Positions 50,410 through 62,964 of a DNA stretch of 64,000 nucleotides are shown here, in pieces. Origin of the DNA: Wuchereria bancrofti (lineage: Eukaryota > Nematoda > Chromadorea > Rhabditida > Onchocercidae). Location: assembly GCA_005281725.1 (NCBI GenBank), contig SSBO01000009.1, forward strand, positions 9,883,755-9,947,754, read 5' to 3'. Within the stretch, counting starts at the first letter, position 1. Each line of letters starts with the position of its first letter. The translations under genes and the position numbers were made by a program. The notes under the pieces are model-generated. The model ran no database searches, had not been told where the DNA came from, and worked only from the letters and a program-made list of their open reading frames with translations.

Positions 50410-51610
50410 TTTTTTAGACAACAACTTCAGAAATTACGTCAGTAACAACAGCCTTTTTCACATTAACTCAGACAATTGCAACAGGAACAGTTTCTTCTTC
50501 AACAACAATGACGGCATTGTCAACCGAAAATAAGAAAAAATCCCCTCCTCAACCACTTCAGCAACTTGTCCAATAAATAGAAGAAGAACAGCCGCTCCTC
50601 CAAAAACTCCTGGAAGAACAAAATCCTGTGCTTCAGTAACTTCAACAGTAACAGCAACAACAACTTCAAGAACTACAAGAAAACCAATCGCACCTTCAGC
50701 AGTTTGCTCAACAGCAACAGAAATTTGAAATCATAGATGTGAAAATAAAAAACAACTTCATAAACAGCAACATATCGTTCAACAACTTCAACAGCAACAA
50801 CAATCTCTGAATTAACTTCAAAACCAACAACACGCTACTGTTCAGCAACTTCTTCAGACTCTCCAATCTCTACTGCAACAACAACAATTGACAGATCAGC
50901 AAAAATTACTTCAAGAACACAACAGCCTATTTATTGTTCAACAATTTTTGCAGCAGCCACTGCGTCCAACATTGCAGTTATCGGTTTTGCAACAACAAGC
51001 GCTTGACCTTCAAAAACAAATGCAACAAAATCACGAGCAATCTCGAAATCAAAATGATTATCAACGGCACGAACAAAGTCTTCAACTGCTTCAGCAACAC
51101 GATAATTTATCTGCAAAACTTCACCAACAGAGACAACTATTTTCCCAAAAATTATTTTCCCAACTTCAAGATCAAGTGAAGCTACTTCAGCAACAGTCTA
51201 CTTGCCAGCAACAATTCCAAAAACAACAATCTCTTCTTCAACAACTTCTAAAGCTGCAACAACAACTTCTTCAAGAATACCAACAGCAGCAACCACTTAT
51301 TCAGCAACTCCTCCAACAACAACAACAACTTCTTGTGCAGCTTATGGAGCAACAACAACAACTTGTTTTAGAGATGTTTCTAAAACCTCCGCAAACTTCT
51401 GTTCTCCTTCAACAATTTCAGCAACCACAAACTCAATTTCAACAACTTGTGCAACAGCAACAACAACAACAACTTCTCCAACAACTACAGCAGAAGCAGC
51501 CTTCACTTCTCCAACAACAACAGTCTATGTTTAAAGAACTTCTGGAAAGCAAACAAAGTCTTCTCCAAAATTTAAAGCAACAATTGGGTTTGCTCCAGCA
51601 TCGGAAATAA
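50410..51610 (+). pseudogene. Decayed glutamine/leucine-rich coding sequence
   Basis: Across 1.2 kb one frame reads Gln/Leu-rich sequence (QQLLQQLQQQ-like) encoded mainly by CAA, CAG, CTT and CTC. From about 50794 to 51610 it is mostly open, and the last ~240 codons to TAA 51610 are uninterrupted (about 40% Gln, ending LQHRK). Upstream, the same frame is broken by TAA codons sitting where CAA would be expected, and by at least one frame change near 50740. There is no clear ATG start and no known domain. It resembles a former polyQ coiled-coil protein or an expanded CAA satellite now mutating. It starts directly after the left 803-bp repeat, with TTTTTTAG at the junction. Function is unknown. 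Confidence 0.6.
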
Positions 51611-53629
51611 TCATTTCTTAAAGAAGCACAGCATCAACAATAAATAATTCCGTTTTATTGCATATCTGATTTCTATATTTTCATTTTCTCTAAATCAACA
51701 TGTCAACACGCGGCAATTTACAATTTCTTTTTCAAAATTTCCACATGAACTTGTTCAATGATTTTTTGCTTCATTAATTCCTAACCGAGTTGATCTAAGT
51801 TATCGAGTATATCGAGCTGATCTAAACAACCACTAACTTTTCTGTAACAGAAATTAAATTTTACAATGGAAAAAAAATAAACAATCTGTGGAACAACGGG
51901 ATTGTTTCGATGTAGAAATTTTGATGAAAGCAAAATTATATTTGAATATGATTTTCACGTGTGTTTATTTTACTTTAAATTTAAGTTGATGCTATTGGAA
52001 CTGAGCAATAAATTTTGATGTAACAATTAACAATAACTAACAGTTTTATTCCATAACTGCAAAGATATCATTTGTACAACTTAATTTGTTTATTTAATAT
52101 CATTCTTGGTTCAACACTTTCAGCACAATAATTTCATGTAATATCATAGTATCTCAATCTTACATAATTAATGAGAAACTTTAACTATGAGTAGACCAAC
52201 CAAAAATCGGTTTAATCCTAATATTATAAATATTGGAAATATACTATGATAACTGTAGTTTGGTCATAAAAGCAAAAAAGGAGTGCTTTTTGTATGATAC
52301 TCTTCAGTTAATCATTTTCAGCATTAAATAATGCAAAAATTATTTCCTTCTACAAGAAAGCCAAAATAGTACAACAAATTAATAAAATAGTGAAGAATAG
52401 TTGGAAATAATTTCTTTTAAAGACATAAAAGTCGTATATGTCGAGTTTTCATATTTGTCTTCAGTAATTCTGCGTAGCTTAAATGACTTACATGGCAAAC
52501 AAAAACTAAAGGAAAAACAGAAGCGATTTCAATATGTCAAAAAATTTGTTTAATTCTATAAGATAGAAGTGTATACGCTAATGACCAACGATTGTTCATT
52601 TTAATTTGTGTCACAAATAATCACCAAACACTTCTAAACTACAATGAATCCTAGTGCATTGATGAAATACTCTAAGAATGTCATTATGTTCAATAATCTA
52701 TCATCTAAAGATCTGTTGGAAATCAGAGTCCACTACATAAGAAATAAAATCCGTTGTCTGCGATCAGTCTTTAGCAACAAAAATCGACCCGTCTTAGTAC
52801 TCCCACTCCACCGAAGTAATCTTTGACCTACAACCACATTTCTCTACCATAAATCGTCCATGATATAATTTGGTACTGTGTAATAATCCTAACGTCGAAC
52901 AACAGAGTTTTTTTGATTATTTGTTTACGTCAACCAACCAACAACAAGGACTTTATCATTAACTACGAAAAATCCAGACAAATTATTTGGTGCCAAAAGG
53001 CGGGATATCTGTCAAAAGCCGCAACGGGCAAAAAAAGAAAAAATTTCTGGATGAAGTTAGTAACTCACACCCAAATAATTTACACGCATTTATCCCTGAC
53101 TTCCGTAAACCAAGGATTATAGGTTCGACTCCTGCTAAGGTCTCCAAATTTGTCACCAAATTCTGATAGTAGCAAAGACTGAGATGATTGTTTCTGCCTC
53201 TTTGTTTCTATTCCTTCTTTTCTTTTCACCAAACATCTCAAACTTGCAGTTAAACTTTATTTTGATAAAATGATTAATACAACAAGGAACTCAGCAATTA
53301 AAATTTCAATAAGACAATTTTAATACAATTTTAATGACGATATCAGTAACATAGAGGAAAGCGCAAGTTACACCAAATATCCCGACCAGCCGATCTAGCC
53401 CAAAGGATTTTATCAAATAAATTTGATGGAGAAGACCGTACGCTTTAACGAGTGGAAATGGTTAAAAGTCCGGTTAAAAGATCACAAGAAATAGTATCTT
53501 TATTCTGATAAAATGTTTAATACAACAACGAACTCAGTAATTAGAATTTCAATAAGACAATTTTAATGACGATATCAGTAATGCAGAAGAATTCGTTTTT
53601 CTCTTTTAAATGTTAGAACAATGTGAACT
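51611..53629. other. Non-coding segment between the long direct repeats
   Basis: No gene was recognised. Two frames of 60-69 codons (52644-52826, 52913-53122) have ordinary composition but no motif I know. A perfect Pol III B-box sits at 53122-53132. A ~95-bp sequence at 53256-53350 recurs at 53499-53581 (with a 13-nt internal difference). Confidence 0.5.
53122..53132 (+). promoter_or_regulatory. Perfect B-box (TFIIIC site), tRNA-like T-arm
   Basis: GGTTCGACTCC matches the internal Pol III B-box consensus GGTTCGANTCC exactly and forms a partial T-arm (4 of 5 stem pairs). No matching acceptor stem, D-arm or good A-box was found upstream, so it is not an intact tRNA gene. It could be a tRNA relic, a SINE-derived fragment or an isolated TFIIIC site. 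Confidence 0.4.
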
Positions 53630-54434
53630 CAATTAAATCAATAAAACAAAGATATGTATAAATTTTTTTCAATCATAAATTATTATCAGTGTGAAAAGAA
53701 ATTGAAGCATTCATCATTTATACATTTGCTGACCATTTGTGAAGTCCACTATAAGCAGTGGTCATTTTAATGAAAATGATTTACAAATAGCAACAATGCT
53801 TAAATGTTTTATTTCCCATTTGTACAGTTCAATTTATTCCATACTTCAAGCTTATGACAGTTTTTCAGCTAATTAGCTATCAATTCCGCTAATTTATTTA
53901 ATCATTCCAGTATTGTTTACAATTGTAAATTAGTAAATAAACCATTTTCTTTTCTATCTCTACAACTATGCTAATTTAATTATTTATACTTATACTCTTC
54001 CTCGTCTTATTGAAACTATTCATTTTACGCTTTCTTATGCTAATACAACTATTTACTAACCGCATATGTTATATAAGCTGCTAATTTATGCTAACTTATT
54101 TTACGAAAACATTTTTTTTTTCACAGTATTCCATGCAATTTTTACATTACATATGCTAAAAAGTGAAGAATCTAAAAGTATAAGTAATGTGAAAATATAA
54201 AGTAAATAAATTAGTAAGTAAATTGAATTCGATGTTTAGAAATAAGTGGAATAGATGAAATGAAAAGAAAAAGCAATAGACGGAGAAGCAAAAATAAGTG
54301 CTAAATTATTCAAATAAAATATCCTCGTAATTTTGTGAATTAATTATTATAAATTCATATAATTATTCACAAATGATAATAATGCAAGAATTGTTGGGAA
54401 AAATTTTGTCTATCTAATATCTATCAATGCAATC
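53630..54434. repeat. Long direct repeat, right copy (805 bp)
   Basis: Partner of 49607-50409. Both copies contain the same landmarks in order: AAACAAAGATATGTATAAAT, CCACTATAAGCAGTGGTC (a palindromic element), CTCTTCCTCGTCTTATTG and AGACGGAGAAGCAAAAATA. Confidence 0.93.
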
Positions 54435-57400
54435 AGCGGTAAGAGTATATGCAAAAGTGAAATGAGAAAATATTTTTTTAATTACACGAATTATTTCGTA
54501 TTTAAGTTATTATATGCGCAAACTATTTTGCTCCACTTTTAGGATTACAGAAATAAGAAACACCTTCAGAATTCTAAACCTGAAATATATAAGATAAAAT
54601 ACATATTTCAAGTTCAAAATTTTGAAAATTGGGATATTCCTTCTTTTATCTTTTACTCGCATAAGTACGCTTTAAATTTTGTGTTAATTTCATTTTAATT
54701 CTTTTCAATTACATTTCTCTCATTTAAATTAAAAAAAAATTCCTTTCCTTTTTCCACAGTATTTCTTGTTGAAGTTTAAATTATGAGTTAAAAAAAGAGA
54801 AACTTTTTGGATAACGAAATATGAAAGCACAACAGTGGTAATGATAGTAACGACGATGAAGAAAACAATAATAATCATTCCTAATGATGGTAGTGATAAT
54901 ATCAACATAAAACATATAGATAATAAGATTATCTTAATCGCATTGCTAATCTATACATGCCATTTGAAAGTTTTAATGAAACAACTTCAACTAAACTATA
55001 CTGTAAAAATTAGGTCACATTCAAATTACGGTATCACAACATTCAAGATACAGTTTTGTACTGTATTTCGGTTACAGTATCTACCAATAATTAAATAAAT
55101 ACGATGGGGAAAAAAGATGAAAGTGCGGAAATGATGGGAATATGGGAACGGGATGAAGAGAGCATGATAAATGGCCAAAATAAAATTAACAAGTCTAAAA
55201 TTAAGCAAAAAGAGAGAGGAGGAAAAAAGTATGAATTAGAGGATAGAAGTAAATAACAGTTACAAAAGGCAGAAAAATCGGAAAAGCTGGGAATTAATGA
55301 AAAGCGAGAAGAGAGAATGAAAAACGCGGGGATGATAGGAACAGGGAATTGAAAAACGAAACAAGATAGTAAAATTAAAAAGAACAATACAAAAAAAAAG
55401 TCTAAAAATAAAAAATAGTTTTCTAAGTTTCTATCAATTCATTTTAAAAGCCAAAAAAGGCTGCTTTTTTACTTTTCTCTTCTTTTGTTTTCGCTTTAAT
55501 ATTTAGTAAATTTAAAAAATTCTGACCGAAATAGAAAAAAAAAGAGAAATCTAATGGATTTGTTTGGGGCAAAATGGAATGTTAGAGCTGTAGAGCGAAA
55601 TAGCTTTTCAATTCAAGATATTAAAGTTTTGTTTTGTTTTCATTTCTTTTCTCTCTCTCATGTTTTGTTTCCAAAACAAAAGGAGAAAGTTAAATGGCGA
55701 AGGCAAACAAACAGAAAAAAAAATTAAAGTTTCCACTATAATAAATTTATAAAAAATTTATAAATCTTTCAGAAAAAAATGAAATTTTATTTTTATTCTT
55801 CGTGATGAATTTTCAAGGAAAATGCAAGACAAAAGTTTTGAAAAGAAAATTTTGATATAATTTACAAAAATTTTTCTCAAATTAAGCTTCATTTTTTCGG
55901 CTTAACTTCCTGATTTATATTCAAATATTTTATTATTGAATATTGGAAATTAGTATAAGAGGGAGAATAAATTTAAACTTTTTTCAAAGGAAAGACTAAT
56001 AAAATTGGATAGTTAAAAAAATTTTTCTTTAGATTTTTTATTTTCATTTCAAATCCATAGCAAATGATCAACAATATTTTGACGATAATAATACTTTTAT
56101 TATATGGCAATTCAAAAAAGGAAAAATAAAAAACGAACGAGTAAAAAGAATTTATTCATTTTTTTTTCTTTAACATTGGTCACTTCAATAAGGTTTCAGT
56201 ATATTTACAACGAATGTTTGATAAAATGATATCAACCGATTATGATAACAAGTTCAAACGACAATTAAAACATATGAAAGATAATTTGAAATGTCAATTT
56301 TTGTTTCAGACAAATGAAAATGATTAGAAAAGTACATTTTATTTAATTAAGTTAATCTTTCAAGTTGTTAACTCAATTAGTAATGAATGATAAGATATGG
56401 TTGAAATATTGAATATTTTTATTTTATTAGCAATTATCCATACATGCCATTTTGGATTGTCATTTCATATTATTTCAAACTATTATCCTTATTTTTGTCC
56501 TTTTCTTTCATTATGTTTGTTAAAATTGTTCCTAAATTTTACTTATTGAGAAAATAAAAATTTTTGATCAAAAATTTTATAACAAAAAATATTCAAAAAA
56601 AAAGCAGAGAAAAGAAAAGGAAATCAGCAATAAACAGTGACAAAAACCAATCATCTTGTTTTATAGCATACTTTTCTGATTTTAGGAAAATCCCAAAAGT
56701 GTCTTTCCAGTTTTTCACACCTAAAAATGTTTGAAAACAAAATTTTTTTTTTAAAAAAAAAGGATAGAACATTGCCACTTCCTAAATCGCAATTGTGACA
56801 ACATTTAAAAATTTCTCATATATCAGTTTATTGGAAACGTTTAATGGTTGATAATTAGACAAAATATATAAATAATAGTTATTAAAAAGTAATGTAATTA
56901 AAATCTTTTGATGCTAATTAGTTTAAAAATTTCGAATTTTAAAACAATATTTGTTTATACACAAGAAAGTGCATAATAAATGATAAAAAATTTTAAATTT
57001 GTATTATTTAAAAGTTGAATAAAAAGTATTATAGAATTAATAGAAATATAAAATAAAGCAAAGAATATTGGTGCAATGATAAAAATGATAAGGGATTTGT
57101 CATTTTTTTTCTGAAGTAAAATACATCAGAAAAGGCGGAATGCAAAATTTTTTGGGCGTTAATGAGTTTTATCATTTATCATTTTATTTAGCTTTATCAC
57201 TCATTATTTTGTTTAGCACATAATACATTAATTTTTCCGTTTTTTTTTTCACTTATTTATTGATTTATTTAAAACATCAACGATTTCATTTTAGTGCTTC
57301 GTTTTTTTCCTTGATTTCAATTTTAATCAAAAATTCTTTTCTAAGCGAAGAAAACAGAATGTTTGAGAGTTCAAAATATTGAAATAGCACAGAACTATTA

Positions 57401-59526
57401 AAAATTTATTTTTTAGCTATAAAATATTTTTATTTTATAGCGGCAAATAAAATTGTCGAAAAATCTTTCATATGAATAATTTAGACGGAAAACATTTAAA
57501 TTTATTGAAATTTTACAAAATTCATTTTACAAGAAAAAAATTTCAAAAAAAAAACAGAAAAAAAATATATCAAAAAGCATTGATAAGCATAATTAAATTA
57601 ATGTGAAAATGAATCGAAATAAGGAATGAAATTAAGCACTGAATTATTTCTTTTATGTTGGATGATGTTGTCACGAAATACCAAACTACTTACTATGTGA
57701 GAGTAAGAAATACGTTATATAAAATTTTACAAGTAATGTTTAGACTTTGAACTTTTTGCTTTAAGATCGATTACTCTTTAGCAGGGTTAACAAATATTAT
57801 TTTTTTTTTTCACGACATATATTTGTTTACTCATATTGCTTACTATAAAGATCACTAATAAAGGGCCATTATTTTCTGTCACCAATAAGGCGGTATATTT
57901 TCACCTAGCGCCAAATTGTGGGACATTTTTTTGTTTGTTTGATGGAAGAACGAGGAGGATTCGCTTCTTTCGACAGGTTTTGTGATATAACTACAATTCT
58001 TCTCTATCAAATTATTGTATTATTGTTTCTGCTAATAAAGGAATTATTATATTCCTTTGTTATTCTACAAATCTACATTTGATCTAGCGAATTTTCCCGA
58101 AATCAACAACTCCCAAAGAGTAATATTTTTAAATCTTCAAATTTTTCACGACAGATGTAGGAATAATTCATTTTTAATAACAAAAAAAAAAAAAAGAAAT
58201 AACAATTCAATTTCATTAAAATTCTTTTTATTATAATATTTCAAATCGGAAAATCGATTGATTTATGAAAAATATTTACAAATTTTATTGAGATATGAAA
58301 AAAACAAAAGAATACTAATTATTAATTACATTACAACTATTAAATTAGTTGAATTAGTAAGAGAACGCTTTTATTCAAAATTTAAATTTTTTCTCTACTT
58401 TTTCTTTTTCAAAAAAAGTAATATTACAAGTTTTTGTTATTAATTTGATATTAATGCGAACGAAGGAGAAATTAATGAAAATGAAATATTGAAATGTTTT
58501 CTAACAAATAATCAAATGGTAAAAAGTAATCTTACAAAAAAGACTTAAAAATGAATCGTTTATTTTTCTTAGCTCTTTTTTTCTATTAAAAAATAGAGTA
58601 AGAAAAATAAATAGTTTAGAAGAGAAAAAAGAAAATGAAACAAATATATTTTTTTACCTTTTTGCGACTTAAAAAATTATTTTTTAAATATTGGAACTTA
58701 TATACTCATATTCCATACGTTCATACTTGTTTAGACGTATTTTTACTTATCATTTTGTCCCGTTTTTTTCATTTTGCAGTACTTTTGATAATATTATCAT
58801 TTATCACAAATTATTTCACCTAAATTACTAATTTCATTACTGTTAACTTGTTTTTGTTTTCTTTTTTTTCATTGATAATTATTGTTTATTATTTAAATGT
58901 TTATTATAAAAGAGTAATGTTTGATTATTTTTTGGAAAACATCGACAAAAAAAAGAAAAATCAATTTTATTTTTGAATATTTTCAGTTATTCGAATTTGA
59001 CAAATCAGACATTCACTTCAAAAAAAAAAGAAAATTTTTGTTATTTTTTTCTTAGCATATTTTGTAATGAAAATTTTTAGAATGACACGAAATACTATAA
59101 TTTATTTAATTTATTTCCTTTTCACCTTTTTTATTTGTTAAATGAGCAAATTTAAATATATTTTGGGAAAATCTAAAATAATTTAATTTTAATTTGTACA
59201 AAAAAAAAAATAAATGATATAAATAAAATTATGTAAATTATGCATGTGTGATGTTAATAAGCATAAATTGGTTGACATTTTATAAGAAAAATGAAGACGT
59301 TAATTTCTTAGGTAAACGTGTACTTACGTAAAAATAAATATAAATGGAAATACTTATATAGTAAGTATCAATAACACGTAACGGAGGACAATAAAAATTA
59401 GTTAAAAACAAATTATATATATTATAAATAATCGATATTAATTAAGTATAATATGAATAGTATAATATTAATCATCTAATAATTCTTACTTGAAAATAAT
59501 TTATTAACTTTAATTAATAAGTTGAT
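54435..59526. other. Gene-poor AT-rich DNA
   Basis: No coding gene is supported. The stretch at about 57660-58110 is less AT-rich than its surroundings (AAGGCGGTATATTTTCACC, then CTAGCGCCAAATTGTGGGAC). It may be a promoter or the relic of a mobile element, but no frame or terminal repeat was found there. Confidence 0.5.
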
Positions 59527-62500
59527 CAGTAAAATTTATTAATTAATCAGAGTTTTATTGCAAATATTAAAATAGCAGTAGTAGTAGTTAAATGTTATAA
59601 GATTAATCGTGCATCAATCAATTAATATGAAAAAAAGTTTAATAAATATTAATTGAACAAAAACTATTTCATTTCATTCATTCATTGATAATTTTAATGT
59701 AAATAATCAAATTAATGATAAAATAATTCAGAAATTGAAATAACAATGGAAAGAAAAAAGTTAAAATTGATTTTTAAAGAAAAGAAATCTGAATTCATGG
59801 TAATTTAAATTAATTTTGACAAAAAATTATAAATAAAAAAAAGCAAATTAAAAAAATTATTCATATTATTTAAAAAGTAAAAAACATCAAGCAAAAAACA
59901 AATTCCCATTTTTCAAACAGGTGGTTTTAATGAAATAATTTTTTTTTTCAATTTATCTTTTAAATTTATTCATATTTCAGAAATACAATTTGATTTATTA
60001 TCATAAGTAATTAATACTGTAATTTAAAAGAAAAAAAAAATAATTCCCATACATTTGCTAAAAAACACAAGAGAAATTAAAATTTTCATTTTAAAATTAA
60101 ACATTTCTTCTTGTATCAATTTCTTATTCATTTAAGAAAAAGAGGAAATTGACAAATTTTTTTATTTTATTTTTTATTAGCTTAAAATTTTATTAATTTT
60201 AATTTTTTGTTGTTCGAGGAAGAAAATTTTTAAAAATTTATCTATTTTTATTATCTTCAAATAGTTTAAAATTTTGTTTCGTTGTCAGTTGGATATGTGT
60301 AATGAATCATATAGCAACTGATTTAACAATTAGTGATAAAACAATCTGACAACAAATCTAAATTGACATGCACATGTTTACTAATTCTTATAAAATGATG
60401 CCTTGGTTAAATTTTAAATTAAATAATTAATCAATTAATTAAGCACTAATTATTTTCCTATAATTTAAAATCATAGCGCTACAATTCATTGATCATTTAA
60501 TATCGCTTTAAAAAATGACATTAATAATATAAATTGTTCATTTTATTTACATCAAAATTTTTTTTTTGTTTCATATACATACTAATGCTGATAAAAATAT
60601 GATTAATGCTAAATATTGATAAGATAATTTTAGTATGATAATGAATTTTTGATTAATTTTTAAAAATTAAATAATGGTATGCTGGATTATTGATATTTAA
60701 AAGATTATTCGTAAATATAATGTTTATTTGATTAATATGATAAAAACAGGGTCACTGATAAACATGAAATAAAGTCACTGATAAATATTGAATATTCGCA
60801 GTATGCATGTTTATTAATAAATGTGATAGATATTTATGATTATTGATAAATAAATCAGTAGTGAATGATAAAATGTTATTATCAATGATTTAATCAGTAA
60901 AATTTATTAATTAAGCAGAGTTATATTAAGTTATAAGTTCATTTTTTCCTGCAAATATTTGCCACCTTTTTACTTGAAAATAAAATAATTTTATTTACAC
61001 ATATCTTTAATTAGTAAGTAAACTAGTTATTAAATATATAAATACAATTAATAAGTAAAATTTATTAATTAAACAAGGTTATATAGCAAATATTAAAATA
61101 GTAATAGTTAAATGTTATGAGATTAATCGCATATCAATCAATTAATGTCAAAAAAAAGTTTAATAAATATTAGTTGAACAAAAACTATTTCATTTCATTT
61201 CATTCATTGATAATTTTAATGTGAATAATCAAATTAATGATAAAATAATTCAGAAATTGAAATAAAAATGGAAAGAAAAAAGTTAAAATTGATTTTTAAA
61301 GAAAAAAGATTTGAATTCATGGTAATTTAAATTAATTTTCACAAAAAATTATAAATAAAACAAAAAACAAATTAAAAAAAAATTATTCATATTACTTTAA
61401 AAAGTAAAAATATCAAACATTTTTCTTTTAGTTTTCAAACGAACGATTTTAATGAAATAATTTTCTTTTTCAATTTAACTTTCNNNNNNNNNNNNNNNAA
61501 ATCAATTTTCACAAAAAATTATAAATAAAACAAAAAACAAATTAAAAAAAAATTATTCATATTACTTTAAAAAGTAAAAATATCAAACATTTTTCTTTTA
61601 GTTTTCAAACGAACGATTTTAATGAAATAATTTTCTTTTTCAATTTAACTTTCAAATTTATTCATATTTTAGTAATATAATTTGATTTATTATCATAAGT
61701 AATTATTATTGTAATTTAAAAGAAAAAAAACAATTCCTATACATTTGCTAAAAACCATAAGAGAAATTAAAATTTTTATATTAAAATCAAAAATTTCTTT
61801 TTGTATTAATTTCTTATTCACTTAAGAAAAAGAGGTAATTGACAAGTTTTTTATTTTATTTTTTATTAGCTTGAAATTTTATTAATTTTAATTTTTTGTT
61901 GTTCGAGGAACAAAATTTTTAAAAATTTATCTATTTTATTATCTTCAAATAGTTTAAAATTTTGTTTCGTTGTCAATTGGATATGTGTGATGAATCATAT
62001 AGCAACTGATTTAACAATTAGTGATAAAACAATCTGACAACAAATCTAAATTGACATGCACATGTTTACTAATTCTTGTAAAATGATGCCTTGGTTAAAT
62101 TTTAAATTAAATAATTAATCAATTAATTGAGCACTAATTGTTTTCCAATAATTTAAAATTTTGTTTTGTTTTCGGTTGTGTATGTGTAATGAATCACATA
62201 ACAACTGATAAAACAATCTGACAACAGATCTAAATTGACATGCACATGTCTACTAACTCTTATAAAATGATAAATTTTGATTAATTTTTAAATCAAATAG
62301 TTAATAAATTAATTAAGCACTAATTATTTTCCTATAATTTAAAATCATAGCGCTACAATTCATTGATCATTTAATGTCGTTTAAAAAAATGGCATCAATA
62401 TAAATTGTTCATTTATCAACATCAAAAAATTTTTTTTTGCTTCACATGCATACTAATGCTGATAAAAATATGATTACTGCTAAATATTGATAAGATAATT

Positions 62501-62762
62501 TTAGTATGATAATGAATTTTTGATTAATTTTTAAAAATTAAATAATGGTATACTGGATTATTGATATTTAAAAGATTATTCGTAAATATAACGTTTATTT
62601 GATTAATATGATAAAAATAAGGTCCACTGATAAACATGAAATAAAGTTACTGATAAATATTGAATATTCGTAGTATGCATGTTTATCAATAAATGTGATA
62701 GATATTTATGATTATTGATAAATAAATCAGTAGTGAGTGATAAAATGTTATTATCAAAGATT
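59527..62762. repeat. Tandem duplication of ~1.5 kb non-coding unit
   Basis: Unit 1 (about 59527-60894) recurs as unit 2 (about 61053-62762), both starting with AGTAAAATTTATTAATTAA and ending near AATGTTATTATCAA. A partial third start lies at 60895. The copies differ by scattered substitutions, so this is older than the duplication at 3776-6415. Unit 2 is longer because of an assembly artefact (61504-61653) and a local ~190-bp repeat of the ACAATCTGACAACARATCTA segment near 62200. Confidence 0.88.
61334..61653. repeat. Assembly gap (61484-61498) with identical 150-bp flanks
   Basis: Bases 61334-61483 are repeated exactly after the 15-N gap at 61504-61653, offset 170. As at 13.8 kb, this indicates unmerged overlapping contig ends, not biology. 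Confidence 0.9.
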
Positions 62763-62900
62763 TCCTTTCATTAGTGTAATTTGAAAATCATAGATGGCAG
62801 ATGATAGAATGATTATGATAAGTCATACGATTAATTCAATCGTCCACAACGTCGTCCATTTGGTCAGTTTATCACAACTTTTGACCTTATCATTGCCACC

Positions 62901-62964
62901 ATGCTGATAATAACTCGTCTTACAACTGCATACCTTGTCATCGCTTTCTTTATCATAAATACAG
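62901..62964 (+). CDS. Possible first exon encoding a signal peptide (gene continues right)
   Basis: ATG at 62901 is preceded by GCCACC, a perfect Kozak context that stands out in this AT-rich DNA. The 21 codons read MLIITRLTTAYLVIAFFIIN then T, a positively charged start with a hydrophobic core, and end at ACAG/GTAATT, a good donor, in phase 1. The ~90 bp upstream is relatively GC-rich, and TTTGGTCAG at about 62860-62868 could be a spliced-leader acceptor. No following exon is seen before base 64000, so the mature protein is unknown. It may be a chance open stretch. Confidence 0.4.

Noticed and set aside
53040..53150. tRNA gene
   Set aside because: Only the T-arm/B-box region fits; acceptor, D and anticodon arms do not pair.
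49607..54434. Calling the paired direct repeats an LTR retrotransposon
   Set aside because: No gag/pol frames, primer-binding site, polypurine tract, TG..CA ends or target-site duplication could be seen.
54835..55387. Overlapping 60-98 codon frames on both strands
   Set aside because: No conserved motifs, no splice structure, composition as in the surrounding non-coding DNA.
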